Of a stretch of 64,000 nucleotides of DNA, positions 9,779 to 19,475 are shown piece by piece. The DNA comes from Bacillus massiliglaciei (GTDB lineage Bacteria; Bacillota; Bacilli; Bacillales; DSM-1321). The DNA lies in contig NZ_LT622358.1 in assembly GCF_900098925.1 (NCBI RefSeq), positions 365,304-429,303 on the forward strand, in the 5' to 3' direction. Within the stretch, counting starts at the first letter, position 1, and the number at the start of each line of letters is the position of its first letter. A program made the position numbers and the translations under genes. Under the pieces are notes generated by a model. That model searched no databases and was not told the origin of the DNA. It worked only from the letters and a program-made list of their open reading frames with translations.

Positions 9779-10562
9779 AAGGTAAATGGTGCTTATCTAC
9801 AGTATCATATTCACATACAGAATATTCGTAATGATGTTTGATGTAAGAAAAGGAGGGAAAAGAATTGAACCATGATTTTTATCGTTCGTTATTTCCTATA
9901 TTAGCTACTCATACACATCTATCTAGCTGTTCCCAAGGTGCATTGGCAAAGCCTGTTTCAAAAGCTATTGAGGAATATCACAAAGTTTACTTCTGTCGGG
10001 TAGTAATTGGAATGAAGCGATAAATAAAGTGGATGAGACTCGTATGAAATTTGCTAAACTTATTGGAGCCGAAACAGATGAGGTTGCTATACTATGTTCT
10101 GTTTCTGATGCTATTTCTACTATTGCGACTTCCCTCCCTTTTCAAAAAGTTAAAAATAAAATCATGTTTACGGATATAGATTTTCCTACTGTTGGTCATA
10201 TATGGTTTGCACAAGAACCGTTTAAAGACAATATCTCCATGATTCGTTCTTTAAACGGGGAAATCCCTCTGGAACAATATGAAAAAGAAATAACAACTGA
10301 TACGTTTCTTACATGTATTCCACATGTGAATTATTACAACGGATATAAGCAAAACGTTAGAGAGATTGCTGATATCGCACATAGAAAAGGCTCTCTTTTA
10401 TTCGTCGATGCTTACCAATCAGCTGGACATATTCCAATTGATGTGAAAGAGATGGATATTGATATACTAACAACGGGATCTCGTAAATACATGTTAGGAA
10501 TTCCTGGCGTATCGTTTTTGTATATAAATGTTTATGGCACTATAGAAATGTAGGCTATGGCA

Positions 10563-10602
10563 TTTAATTTGTGCAGGCCCCTCGGGGCCTGCACAAATTA
10601 AA
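10563..10602. repeat. 19-bp-arm hairpin at the left end of IS21 subtype 4
   Basis: A perfect inverted repeat with 19-nt arms around a 2-nt loop TC, core GTGCAGGCCCC/GGGGCCTGCAC, followed by an A-run. It lies between the IS end and istA and probably blocks transcription entering from outside or masks the istA ribosome site. In the second copy the loop reads GA, which is what flipping the whole palindrome would give. Confidence 0.85.
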
Positions 10603-10678
10603 AAAACCACTTGTCAACATCCTCAAAAACTCATACACTTCCTGTTGGGACCAAGTCGTGCAGGAGGTATTTAAGGAG

Positions 10679-12181
10679 ATGTTGGCAGTGGCCGAAATTA
10701 ATTATATCAGACATGAAGTAAACAATAAAGATAATGGATATGCAGAAGTAGCTAAGAAGATGGGGAAAGATCCACGGACAGTTAAGAAGTATGCAGATAT
10801 GGAGGATTTCAACGAAAAACCTAAGAAAAGACAAGTAAGGATTTCACCCGTGCTAGGTCCAGTAAAAGCAATATTGGATGAGTGGATCAAGGAGGACTTT
10901 AAGAAGAAAAAGAAATTCCGCCGTACAGCCAAAAGATTGTGGGAACTGCTAAAGGAACATCATGAGTTTAAAGGTTCCGATCGTACTGTCCGTGAGTATG
11001 TATCTTTAAGGAAAAAAGAATTCCAGAACGAGGCAGATGAGGCAGCTCTTCCGCTAGAAGCAGTGCCGGGAACCGCGCAGGTGGATTTTGGGGAAGCTCC
11101 GTTTGAATATGGCGGAGAGGAAATTGTATTGCCATACTTGGTCATGTCATTCCCTTTTAGCAACTCATTTTATTTTCAAGCCTTTCCTTCCCAAAACAAG
11201 GAGTGTTTCCTTGAAGGGATGAAACGGATGTTTCACCATATGGGAGGAGTGCCAAAAACAATCCGGTTTGACAACCTTTCCCCTGCCGTGAAAAAGGTAT
11301 TGCCAAACGGCAAACGGCACTTAACCGACGAATTCCAGAACTTCGTTCTTCATTATGGTTTTGAGCCTGAATTCTGTAATCCGAATAGCGGTAATGAGAA
11401 AGGCCATGTCGAAGCGATGGTGAAGTATGTCAGGAATAACTTCCTTCTTCCCGGCCTCCATGTAATAGAGCTCGATGAGCTGAATAAAGAACTTTGGGGA
11501 AAAGCTGAACGTGACAGGGAAAGGAAGCATTACCAAAAGGAATGGATGATATCACAGCTATTTGAGGATGACAGGAAAGCTTTCCTTCTCCTCCCTCCAA
11601 AAGAGTATGAATGTGTCAGATACGAAACTCTGAAAGCCGATAAATATGGTTATATTAAGCTTGATCTCAATCTCTATTCAACTTCGCCAAGATACGCGCT
11701 AAGCAAGGTCCTGGCAAGAATCTCATATGACAAAGTGGATATTTTAAATGATGAAAATGAGCTGGTCGTTAGTCATTCCCGGCTGTATGGCCAGTACAGA
11801 AAATCGATGAAATGGCAGCCATACCTGAACTTAATGGCCAAACGCCCTACGGCACTCAAATACACCAGTTTTTATGGCCAGTTGCCGGAAGAATGGAAGA
11901 ATTACTTCGAATCGTGCACGGTTGCCGAAAAGCCGGAGGCGTTAAGGCTCTTATCCGTCATTTTAAAAGATCATGAATTCAGTGCTATCACGAAGGCATT
12001 GGTTATCGCATCCGAACATGGGCATCCCTCCGTGGAGGCTATCAAACAGGTATTCTATCAACTTATCAATGGCCGTGGGATGCGAGACGAGATAAAGCCA
12101 AAGATGACGCTTCCTGAACTGCCCGAAGTGACGCGGGGCCTAACACATTATGACAAGCTCCACAAAGGGGTGGATGCATAA
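10679..12181 (+). CDS. istA: IS21 transposase IstA (subtype 4)
   Basis: About 500 residues from the ATG at 10679 (GGAGG 11 nt upstream). The longer open frame from 10571 reads through the hairpin and is unlikely to be used. HTH near the N-terminus (YAEVAKKMGKDPRTVKKY), then the integrase core: AQVDFGEAPFEYGG (Asp), TIRFDNLSPAVKKV (Asp) and NEKGHVEAMVKYVRNNF (Glu). It overlaps istB at TAATG. It differs from copy 2 at very few residues (for example FQNEADE versus FQNVADE). Confidence 0.93.
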   Translation: MLAVAEINYIRHEVNNKDNGYAEVAKKMGKDPRTVKKYADMEDFNEKPKKRQVRISPVLGPVKAILDEWIKEDFKKKKKFRRTAKRLWELLKEHHEFKGSDRTVREYVSLRKKEFQNEADEAALPLEAVPGTAQVDFGEAPFEYGGEEIVLPYLVMSFPFSNSFYFQAFPSQNKECFLEGMKRMFHHMGGVPKTIRFDNLSPAVKKVLPNGKRHLTDEFQNFVLHYGFEPEFCNPNSGNEKGHVEAMVKYVRNNFLLPGLHVIELDELNKELWGKAERDRERKHYQKEWMISQLFEDDRKAFLLLPPKEYECVRYETLKADKYGYIKLDLNLYSTSPRYALSKVLARISYDKVDILNDENELVVSHSRLYGQYRKSMKWQPYLNLMAKRPTALKYTSFYGQLPEEWKNYFESCTVAEKPEALRLLSVILKDHEFSAITKALVIASEHGHPSVEAIKQVFYQLINGRGMRDEIKPKMTLPELPEVTRGLTHYDKLHKGVDA

Positions 12182-12900
12182 TGAACAGCGAAATCCAATC
12201 CTATGCCAAACGGCTGAAGCTAAGCTGGATTAAGGAACACTTTCACGAAGTGGACGCATCAACCAACCAGGAGTACTTACTCAAGCTGTTCGAAGCGGAA
12301 ATTCAGCAACGTGAAGAGCGCAAGACCAATCTTCTTCTAACTCAGGCAACTTTGCCAAAGGTGAATGGAAAGCCCTTTGACTGGAGCCAAATTCAAATTC
12401 CGGCAGGAATGACAAAGGAGAACCTTCTGAACGGTGAATTCACTGGAATGCAGGAGAATGCGATTTTTTATGGCGGGGTCGGAGTCGGGAAAACCTATCT
12501 TGCGACACTGATAGGTTTGAATGCCATACATAGATTTGGCAAGTCGGTAAAATTCTATACGGTGGCAGGCTTGGTAAACAGGCTTCTGGAAGCAAATGAG
12601 AAAGGGACCCTGGGAAAACTGTTCAAGCAAATAGAGAAACTGGATCTACTGATTCTTGATGAATTAGGTTATATCCCTTTGCACAAAGAGGGAGGTGAGC
12701 TTTTATTTCAAGTCATTTCAATGTGTTATGAAGCAAGGAGCATCATCATGACAACCAATCTTCAATTTGGCCAATGGAACCATGTCTTTGGCGATCCAAT
12801 CCTTACCGAGGCTGTCATTGACCGGCTGATCCACCATTCTCATTTAGTGGTATTCAATGGTGAAAGTCATCGCTACAAGGAATCTATACTTAAAAGTTAA
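12181..12900 (+). CDS. istB: IS21 helper ATPase IstB (subtype 4)
   Basis: 239-residue AAA+ ATPase. Walker A is YGGVGVGKTYLATL (about residue 98), Walker B is LLILDELGYIPL and the sensor-like motif is IIMTTNLQFGQWNHVFGD. Translation is coupled to istA by TAATG. Copy 2 differs at WIKEHF (WIKRHF there). Confidence 0.95.
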   Translation: MNSEIQSYAKRLKLSWIKEHFHEVDASTNQEYLLKLFEAEIQQREERKTNLLLTQATLPKVNGKPFDWSQIQIPAGMTKENLLNGEFTGMQENAIFYGGVGVGKTYLATLIGLNAIHRFGKSVKFYTVAGLVNRLLEANEKGTLGKLFKQIEKLDLLILDELGYIPLHKEGGELLFQVISMCYEARSIIMTTNLQFGQWNHVFGDPILTEAVIDRLIHHSHLVVFNGESHRYKESILKS

Positions 12901-13450
12901 CGTTGGCAAGTGGTTGCATTTTTATCTGCCGTTTCATTCATTTTTTGCTTGCCAAATACAATATAAAAAAAGAACTGGCAGAACAATTAAAACCAAGAGT
13001 TACTGGATGGCTAGGGCAAGAACCAGCATCATCATTTGACATTTATAATCCTGTTTTTGCAGTAGGGACACGTCGTTTTGAAACGGGTACGCCTTCTTTT
13101 ATAAGTATCTATGCAGCTTATGAGGCACTAAAATTGCTACTTGAGGTTGGGATAGGTACAATTGAAACCTATTTAAAAGAGCTGACCCAATTCTCCATAC
13201 ATTATGGAAAAGGAAAAGGATTGAATCTCATAGGTCCATTTTCTACTGATGAAAGAACGAGTCTGATATCTTTTTATGTAGAAAATGCATCAAAAGTGGA
13301 AGGTATGTTAAGAGACAAAAAAATTATTGTTTCTGCAAGAAAAGATGTCATAAGAATTGCCCCTCATTTCTATAACAATAATGATGACATAAAATATGCA
13401 ATAGATGAGCTGGCAATCTTAGCAAATGGGGATTAAGACAGGATTTACTC

Positions 13451-13480
13451 AAACAGACCTCACAAAAAGGTCTGTTTTGT
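13451..13480 (+). terminator. rho-independent terminator
   Basis: AAACAGACC paired with GGTCTGTTT and then T-rich sequence, 14 bp after the aminotransferase stop. Confidence 0.8.
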
Positions 13481-13586
13481 TTATTATGAAAGGGGGCATT
13501 AGTAAAAAAGATATGTTTTTATTACTGTTTGCTATTTTTCATATCCAAGCTGTTTTTCTAAAGAAATTACAATGGAAGTTTCTTTC

Positions 13587-14507
13587 CTAATAATTATGTT
13601 TATCTACAATCATTTTCAAATCATGTTTAACTGAGTTTCGATTCTTTACGTTTGAAACGAACACACCCAACAACGTAATTATCCCTCCGATTATTGCGAA
13701 AGAAGTAGGGAGCTCATCTAGCCAAACCCATGCAATAATAAAAGCGAAAGCCGGGGTTAAATAGAGAGAACTTGTCGCTTCTGATGCACCTGTACGTGAT
13801 GTGATATAAGCTAAAGTGAAATAAGGAATAACTGTTGGGAAGATTCCTAAATAGACAACCGCCATTGTTATATTAATAGGAGCCTGGATAATCGCTTGTC
13901 CAAGTCCTGAAGCAAATACGAGCATAAATAATGTCCCAGCCCAAATTGCATACACGGTAAACGTGACAAACCCATACTTCTTTAAATACGATTGTTGGAA
14001 AACAAAGTAAATACTCTCTGAGAGTGAAGCTACTAAAATCATTATAACTCCTACATTAAATGAAAGATTTTCATTTGATCCACCTAATGAAATAAATGCT
14101 ACTCCTGTAAATCCTATAAGAGCACCTATCCATCCTTGTAGTCCAAACTTCTCACGAAAAAAAGCTAATGCTAGAAAAGCTGTAAAAATGGGGGTCGTAG
14201 AAACAAGTAAACTAGCTACACCAGCACTTATTGTTTGTTCTCCGTAATTTAAAGCTATTTGATACACAGAAAAGCCCAGAAAGCCTAATAACAGAATGAT
14301 TGGAATATCCTTCACTTCTGGTAGACGGATTTTTAAAATGACAGCAACAATAAACAAGACAATCGATCCAACTAACAATCGTAAAAGTGATAAATGTTCA
14401 GGTGAATAAGCAGTAAGTGCTACCCGAATACCTGGAAATGCAGAAGCCCATAACACAATGGTCAATAAATGTGCGGCAATAAGTTTTAAATGAATTTTTT
14501 TTTGCAT
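13587..14507 (-). CDS. EamA/DMT-family transporter
   Basis: 306 residues with about ten hydrophobic segments in two EamA repeats (about 8-140 and 152-290), as in drug/metabolite exporters of the RhaT/YdcZ type. Typical signatures are WASAFPGIRVAL at the start, FREKFGLQGWIGALIGFTGVAFISLGG closing repeat one, and WLDELPTSFAIIGGIITLLGVFV closing repeat two. It is an inner-membrane permease, probably exporting an amino acid or vitamin-like compound. It is divergent from a MocR regulator over a spacer with a perfect 16-bp direct repeat, the usual pairing for a MocR-controlled exporter. Confidence 0.9.
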   Translation of the reverse strand: MQKKIHLKLIAAHLLTIVLWASAFPGIRVALTAYSPEHLSLLRLLVGSIVLFIVAVILKIRLPEVKDIPIILLLGFLGFSVYQIALNYGEQTISAGVASLLVSTTPIFTAFLALAFFREKFGLQGWIGALIGFTGVAFISLGGSNENLSFNVGVIMILVASLSESIYFVFQQSYLKKYGFVTFTVYAIWAGTLFMLVFASGLGQAIIQAPINITMAVVYLGIFPTVIPYFTLAYITSRTGASEATSSLYLTPAFAFIIAWVWLDELPTSFAIIGGIITLLGVFVSNVKNRNSVKHDLKMIVDKHNY

Positions 14508-14531
14508 ATAACCACATCCTATTTCATTTTT

Positions 14532-14623
14532 AAACCAACCAATTTAATTGATGATACCCATCTTAATCTGAATCTGATAAAATGTCTTCAACCAGTTAAA
14601 TATTCAAAAACCAACCAATTTAA
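14532..14623. promoter_or_regulatory. candidate MocR operator: perfect 16-bp direct repeat
   Basis: AAACCAACCAATTTAA occurs twice in the same direction, at 14532-14547 and 14608-14623, 76 bp apart (about seven helical turns). A weaker half-match ACCAGTTAAA is at 14591. The position between the divergent EamA and MocR genes fits an operator bound at two sites by a MocR dimer. Confidence 0.65.
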
Positions 14624-14648
14624 GAATGATGGTTGAAGGAGTTTACAA

Positions 14649-16060
14649 ATGAGAAAACCAAAATATAGGAAAATCGTTTATTATGTAAAAGAAAAAATTG
14701 CAAAGGGGGAGTGGGCAATAGGGAGTCGAATACCCAGCCAACGAGAACTTGCCAAAACATTTGATGTAAATAGAAGTACAGTCATATCAGCGTTAGAAGA
14801 GTTAATGGCAGATGGGTTGATCGAAGGGAAATCAGGGGTGGGAACGGTTGTCATAAATAACACTTGGACCTTAATGGGCAATCAATCATCAACTAATTGG
14901 AATGAGAATATTACTTTAGGTGTTCATAAAGCCAGTGTTGCAACTGTGCAAGAAATAAATGAAGCAGAATCAAAAAAGACCTCATTCAGTTAAGTAAAGG
15001 AGAACTTTCACCAGATATATTCCCTTTGGAAAAAATGAAATCTGTTGTTCGAAAGGTTTCAGACCATTTAGAACCGTTCGGATATGAAGAACCAAAAGGC
15101 AATCTTAAACTAAGACATGCTATTAGCGATTATTTGAAAAAAACGGGGATTAACGCATCTCCCTCGTCTATTCTTGTGGTTTCAGGGGCACTTCAAGCCT
15201 TGCATCTTATTTCAATCGGTCTTTTGCAAAAGGGATCAACTGTCTTTTTAGAAAAACCATCATACCTCTATTCGTTGTCAGTATTTCAATCAGTGGGAAT
15301 GGAGTTGAGAGGCTTGCTGATGGACGAGGAAGGGCTTGTTCCGAGTTCGATCTATCAACCAAAGGAAAAAGGCAAGAGTGCTATCTTGTACACTATTCCA
15401 ACTTTTCACAATCCGACTGGAACGTTAATGCAGGAAAAAAGGCGGAAAGAACTTATTCAATACTGTGTGAAAGAGCAGCTACCTGTCATCGAGGATGACG
15501 TATATCGAGATTTATGGATAGACTCGCCCCCGCCAGCACCATTAAAAGCAAATGATCATCATGGAAATGTACTATATCTAGGCAGCTTATCAAAATCGTT
15601 AAGTCCTGGTTTAAGGATTGGGTGGGTCGTTGGATCAGATTCTGTAATTGACCGATTAGCTGATTTAAAAATGCAATCGGATTATGGATCAAGTACGCTA
15701 TCCCAAGAAGTTGCAGCTGAATGGTTATCAAGTGGTTTATACGAACATCATCTCATTACTGTTAGAGAGCAACTTAAGATCCGAAGACGTACTGCAGTGG
15801 GAGCATTGGAAAAACATTTAATTCAATATGCTACATGGAAGATACCAAAAGGTGGTTTCTTCATCTGGATTAAAATAAAATCTGATTTTCAAATACGTAA
15901 TTTATTTCAAAAAGCTTTGGCGAAGGAAGTTCTTCTTAATCCAGGAAGTATCTACGCTGAACAATCGGGGCAGTTTATCCGACTGTCTTATGCGTTTGCT
16001 TCGTTGGAAGAAATCAATGAAGGTATTACTAAATTGGGGGAAATTATCAAAAATAGGTAA
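14649..16060 (+). pseudogene. MocR-type GntR regulator with aminotransferase domain, frameshifted
   Basis: Two adjacent frames make one MocR protein of about 470 residues. Residues 1-110 hold the winged HTH (SQRELAKTFDVNRSTVISALEEL). The frame is lost at about 14975-14985 in an AAAAAA tract; the next frame resumes with KDLIQLSKGELSPDIF and covers the whole aminotransferase-like domain, including IEDDVYRDLW and the PLP-lysine site LGSLSKSLSPGLRIGW. The start has AAGGAG 8 nt upstream. The rest is well preserved, so this may be a recent mutation or a sequencing error in a homopolymer. It probably regulates the divergent EamA exporter. Confidence 0.8.
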
Positions 16061-16177
16061 ATATGCGTTTCTACAATAGGTGGATGCGCTTTTTAACTTA
16101 TATGCCAGTATAACTTAAAATGATTGTTTATTTGATATACTTTTGTTAAGCAAATCTCTAAATAAGGAGAGAATGAA

Positions 16178-16906
16178 ATGTTAATAGGTCATATTAAGGA
16201 AATTATTCGCCATCCTGTAAAATCTTTTCACGGAGAGAGTGTAAAAAAATCTAAAGTAATGGAATATGGTTTGTATGGTGACCGTAGCCATGCTTTTTTA
16301 GATGAAACAAGAACAGGGAAGTTTTTAACAATAACACAATTCCCGGAAATGGTTCGATATAAAGCTAGATTTATAGGTGAAGAGTTAATGGAAGAATTAC
16401 CCAGAGTCGAAATAACTACACCTGAAGGTGATGTTGTTGATTGGGGAGATGAAGACCTTAATAGAGAGATAGAACACAAATCGAAACGGAAAATTTCTCT
16501 TGTAAAATATACGCCTTCTCACGTGCCTTTGGGGGCAATTGAAGAAGAACACATTCAACTGGTAACTGATGCTTCATTAGAAAAATTGGAAGAAATATGG
16601 GGAAAAGCAGAGGTCGATTATCGCCGTTTTCGCCCAAATTTACTAATATCATTAAAGGAAAAAGTTCCTTTTATAGAAGAAAAGTGGTTTGGAAGACGAA
16701 TGAAAATAGGGAGAGAGGTGGAAATTCAATTAAAAAGGCATTGTGAAAGGTGCATGATTATTACTGTTAATCCTGATAATGCAGAACGAGATTCGACTTT
16801 GCTTAAAAAGGTTGTAAAAGAAAGAAATAATCATTTTGGCGTTTATACTTCTGTGATAAAAACAGGTGAAATTCATGTGGGTGATGAAGTCCTTCTTCTT
16901 GATTAA
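16178..16906 (+). CDS. MOSC-domain protein
   Basis: 242 residues. An N-terminal beta-barrel segment (IRHPVKSFHGESV, GLYGDRSHAFLD) is followed by a MOSC domain (about 105-240) with YRRFRPNLLIS and the conserved cysteine in RHCERCMIITVNPDN. MOSC proteins handle sulfur bound to molybdenum cofactor or detoxify N-hydroxylated compounds; the substrate here is unknown. Good ribosome site (AAGGAGAG). Single gene with no clear operon partners. Confidence 0.85.
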   Translation: MLIGHIKEIIRHPVKSFHGESVKKSKVMEYGLYGDRSHAFLDETRTGKFLTITQFPEMVRYKARFIGEELMEELPRVEITTPEGDVVDWGDEDLNREIEHKSKRKISLVKYTPSHVPLGAIEEEHIQLVTDASLEKLEEIWGKAEVDYRRFRPNLLISLKEKVPFIEEKWFGRRMKIGREVEIQLKRHCERCMIITVNPDNAERDSTLLKKVVKERNNHFGVYTSVIKTGEIHVGDEVLLLD

Positions 16907-17179
16907 AATTTTGTGAAATTCCCCTAAACTAATGACCATTCTATTGACTTAGTAAATCTTAAACTAACAGAAGAATTAAGTGATTATAGTAATTAAACAA
17001 AATATTGGTTATTCCATAAAAGGGCTCATTCTTGAAGATTTGAGCTTAAACTAGGTGCTTCTTAGTTGATAATTTACTTTTTCCGTTATATACGAAGGGC
17101 TCTTTACAAGCATAGGATCGATTTCTTTTTTATATGTTAGAGAGTATAAATGTTGCTGATTTAGAGGGGGGCGTCGTTT

Positions 17180-17366
17180 ATGAATAGCCAATTTTATTTT
17201 ATTAATGCTTTTACTAAGAAAAAATTTAAGGGAAATCCTGCAGCAATAGTTTTTTTGAAAGAGCAAAGATCAGAAGAGTGGATGAAATCTTTAGCAAAAG
17301 AACTCAATCAACCTATTACAACTTTTATTTCAAAAGAAAATGGAACTATGATGTTAGACTCAAAAG
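17180..17366 (+). pseudogene. PhzF-family protein, N-terminal fragment
   Basis: About 62 residues of the start of a PhzF-like isomerase/epimerase (FINAFTKKKFKGNPAAIVFL, then KELNQPITTFI), preceded by AGAGGGGGG. Intact members have about 270-300 residues. The IS3 element beginning at 17367 cuts it. No C-terminal remainder exists on the other side of the IS, so DNA was lost there. Confidence 0.8.
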
Positions 17367-17412
17367 TAGACACAGTTTATTATTAAAATAACTAATAATA
17401 AGAGGTGTCCAA

Positions 17413-17694
17413 ATGAGCAGACAAACATTTGATGAAGATTTCAAAAGAAGCACAGTCCAAATGATGATTGAACAAAACAAATCAGTTGCCCAGACGGCCA
17501 GGGATCTGGATATCAACCCAAATACTATTTACAATTGGAAAAAGAAATACGGTGAAGAGTTTATAGAAGCTGCCCTTCCAAACATGACGGAAAACCAACA
17601 ATTAAAAGCCATGCAAAAACGTCTCCGTGATTTGGAAGAGGAGAATGCCATCTTAAAAAAGGCTATGCACTTCTTCGCGAAAGACCATCGGTAA
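17413..17694 (+). CDS. IS3 transposase subunit OrfA
   Basis: 93-residue HTH protein (SVAQTARDLDINPNTIYNWKKKY) with a leucine-zipper-like tail (MQKRLRDLEEENAILKKAM). The heptamer A AAA AAG at 17655-17661 is in the zero frame. A -1 slip there reads without a stop into OrfB, producing the OrfAB transposase. Confidence 0.93.
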   Translation: MSRQTFDEDFKRSTVQMMIEQNKSVAQTARDLDINPNTIYNWKKKYGEEFIEAALPNMTENQQLKAMQKRLRDLEEENAILKKAMHFFAKDHR

Positions 17695-17732
17695 TTTTCT
17701 CATTTATCTTCGAGAATCGCTTCAAGTTCCGT

Positions 17733-18566
17733 GTGGAGAAGATGTGCAACGTTATGAATGTTTCACGAAGCGGATATCATAAATGGGTGGACCGCCCTGA
17801 AAGTGAAAAAACCAAACGCCATAAGACCCTGGTTAAGCATGTTCATAAATCCTATTTGGAATCCAGAGGACTTTATGGAAGTCCGAAGATAGCGAAAGAC
17901 CTAGAGAAAAAAGGGATACCGGTTTGTCAAAAAACAGTAGCTCGAATCATGAAAGAAGAGGATCTTCGATCAAAGACTGTAAAAAAATATAAAGCGACGA
18001 CGAACTCAAAACACACACTCCCAGTCTATGAAAACAAGCTCAATCAAGAGTTTAAAGTTGATGAGCCAAATAAAGTGTGGGTGGCTGATATCACTTATGT
18101 TCCCACATCAGAAGGATGGCTTTATCTGGCGAGTGTAATGGATTTGTTTTCCCGTAAAATTGTAGGCTGGTCCGTCGATAAAACAATGACAAAAGACTTG
18201 GTTATCAACGCTTTGGACCGGGCTTATAATCGCCAGCAACGGCCGCTCGGATCTGTTCTTCATCATTCAGACTGTGGAAGCCAATATTGTTCGAAAGATT
18301 ACCAAAAGCAATTAGCCGCCTACAAGATCGATGTAAGCATGAGCAGAAAAGGAAACTGTTACGACAACGCTTGTATTGAATCTTTTCACAGTGTATTGAA
18401 GAAAGAACTAATTTATTTGACTAAATACAAGACTAGAGAACAAGCGAAAAAGGAAATCTATGAATATATCGAGATATTCTATAACTCAAAAAGAATACAC
18501 TCTGCAAATGGTTATTTTTCCCCATCCGATTACGAACGTATGTACTTTGATAAGATTGCGAATTAA
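17733..18566 (+). CDS. IS3 transposase subunit OrfB
   Basis: 277 residues from the first GTG, but probably made mainly as the OrfAB fusion through the -1 frameshift at 17655-17661. The rve integrase core shows DITYVPT (Asp), HHSDCGSQY (Asp) and NACIESFHSVLKKE (Glu). The second motif has Cys where Arg or Gln is common. The HTH_21 region (YGSPKIAKDLEKKG) lies near the N-terminus. Confidence 0.93.
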   Translation: MEKMCNVMNVSRSGYHKWVDRPESEKTKRHKTLVKHVHKSYLESRGLYGSPKIAKDLEKKGIPVCQKTVARIMKEEDLRSKTVKKYKATTNSKHTLPVYENKLNQEFKVDEPNKVWVADITYVPTSEGWLYLASVMDLFSRKIVGWSVDKTMTKDLVINALDRAYNRQQRPLGSVLHHSDCGSQYCSKDYQKQLAAYKIDVSMSRKGNCYDNACIESFHSVLKKELIYLTKYKTREQAKKEIYEYIEIFYNSKRIHSANGYFSPSDYERMYFDKIAN

Positions 18567-18583
18567 GCCAAAACTCAACTTTT

Positions 18584-18629
18584 CCTCTTCCTTCAAGTAC
18601 AGAATGCATTCTGTACTTGAAGGAAGAGG
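18584..18629. repeat. 46-bp perfect palindrome
   Basis: A perfect palindrome with 23-bp arms and no loop, centred on GAATGCATTC, 18 bp after the OrfB stop and inside the IS3 right end. It could be a terminator-like hairpin of the IS. Confidence 0.85.
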
Positions 18630-18761
18630 CCACCAAGCGTAAGCGCGGTAGGTGAAATAAATCTAAAAAATTGTGTCTACTTTATTGACCTAATACCAAT
18701 AAAGTCTGGTTTTCTAATTAATGTCACCTAATAATTTTTCATTTTCACAAAAGGGTAGAAA

Positions 18762-19475
18762 TTATAAATCAAATTTATTTAACAATTCTTTCATGTTTTT
18801 ATCTCGTTTTTTATTTTTTTCCAATTCTTCTTTATTAGCAATGGTAGCATCTGTTACTTTTGGGAAATGTGAGGATAAATTTCCTAAATCCAAACTTTTT
18901 TCTCTATTAATGTTACAATCAATTAAATTATCTTTGATCCCTAATTCATTTAATTTTGATTTTTTTTCTTTTTGTAAATGAGGAAAAACACTTGAAACAG
19001 CAAGGGAGTCATAAAGTTGTTCGTAATGTTCTGCTCTCTTTTTTTGTTTAGCCACTTCTTCTTTTAGGGATTGAGCATCATTAATTGCTTTTTGATATAA
19101 TTCTTCTTTTGCTTTATATTGTTTTAATTCAGTATACAAATCATAAATTAATACCTCAACATTGAGTAGTTCATTTTTCAATCCCTGCTTATCTTTCCCG
19201 TATTTTTTAAAAATTAAATCAATGTTTGGTAAGGTAACCTCACCAGTTTCATCTAAATTAATGGTAGGTAACATTGGGTTATTTAATTCCTCGATAAACT
19301 CCTTCATTCGACGGGTCCAAGTATTTCTTCCTACTCCCGTTTCTTGTTGTAAGAAAGAAGGAGTTAAATTTTTACTTTGGTTTTTATATTTTACCTCTAA
19401 TGCCATTTCTTTAAGTTGGTCATCTGTCCAGTCTTGTGGCTTTCCACGTCTGTTAGAATTTTTCTTCGTTACCAA
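18762..19475 (-). CDS. DUF6262-like coiled-coil accessory protein of element A
   Basis: 237 residues from a TTG start picked because GGAGG lies about 9 nt upstream; the start lies inside the 3' end of the recombinase C gene. An N-terminal HTH-like part (LTPSFLQQETGVGRNTWTRRM) is followed by a long coiled coil (about 90-160, LYTELKQYKAKEELYQKAINDAQSLKEEVAKQ split by Gln/Lys). The layout resembles TnpC of Tn554, a non-catalytic helper placed after the recombinases; homology to that family is inferred from architecture and position. The counterpart in element B is at 41048-41641. Confidence 0.7.
   Translation of the reverse strand: MVTKKNSNRRGKPQDWTDDQLKEMALEVKYKNQSKNLTPSFLQQETGVGRNTWTRRMKEFIEELNNPMLPTINLDETGEVTLPNIDLIFKKYGKDKQGLKNELLNVEVLIYDLYTELKQYKAKEELYQKAINDAQSLKEEVAKQKKRAEHYEQLYDSLAVSSVFPHLQKEKKSKLNELGIKDNLIDCNINREKSLDLGNLSSHFPKVTDATIANKEELEKNKKRDKNMKELLNKFDL

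Larger units (their letters stand above)
10529..12960 (+). mobile_element. IS21-family element, subtype 4, copy 1, complete
   Basis: 2432 bp, from TGTTTATGGCAC to ...GCCAAATACA, flanked by the 7-bp direct repeat ATATAAA (10522-10528 and 12961-12967). It interrupts the aminotransferase gene. A near-identical copy of the same length is at 53036-55467 in the same orientation. Confidence 0.95.
9865..13436 (+). pseudogene. class V aminotransferase, frameshifted and interrupted by IS21
   Basis: PLP enzyme of the cysteine desulfurase/selenocysteine lyase-like group, in three pieces. A TTG start (9865, AGGAGGG upstream) opens MNHDFYRSLFPILATHTHLSS, then the frame shifts near 9995. The next frame continues through LLFVDAYQSAGHIPID and the PLP-lysine site TTGSRKYMLG to 10528, where a 2432-bp IS21 is inserted with duplication ATATAAA. 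Excising the IS and one repeat rejoins the frame exactly (SFLYI+KKELAEQ), and the tail runs to 13436. The original protein was about 390 residues. Substrate unknown. Confidence 0.85.
17367..18679 (+). mobile_element. IS3-family insertion sequence
   Basis: About 1313 bp between imperfect ends TAGACACAGTTT and the inverse ...AAATTGTGTCTA. It contains orfA and orfB linked by a slippery site. No target duplication could be found (AAAG before, CTTT after), consistent with a deletion or rearrangement after insertion. Confidence 0.85.

Noticed and set aside
10571..10678. Extended N-terminus of IstA subtype 4 from GTG 10571
   Set aside because: It would translate through a 19-bp hairpin and lacks a ribosome site; the ATG at 10679 has GGAGG.
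1..18700. Left end of element A and the N-terminal part of host topB
   Set aside because: I searched for TGCACWTAA pairs and for the EKPSV start of TopB in this stretch and found neither; they must lie outside the window.
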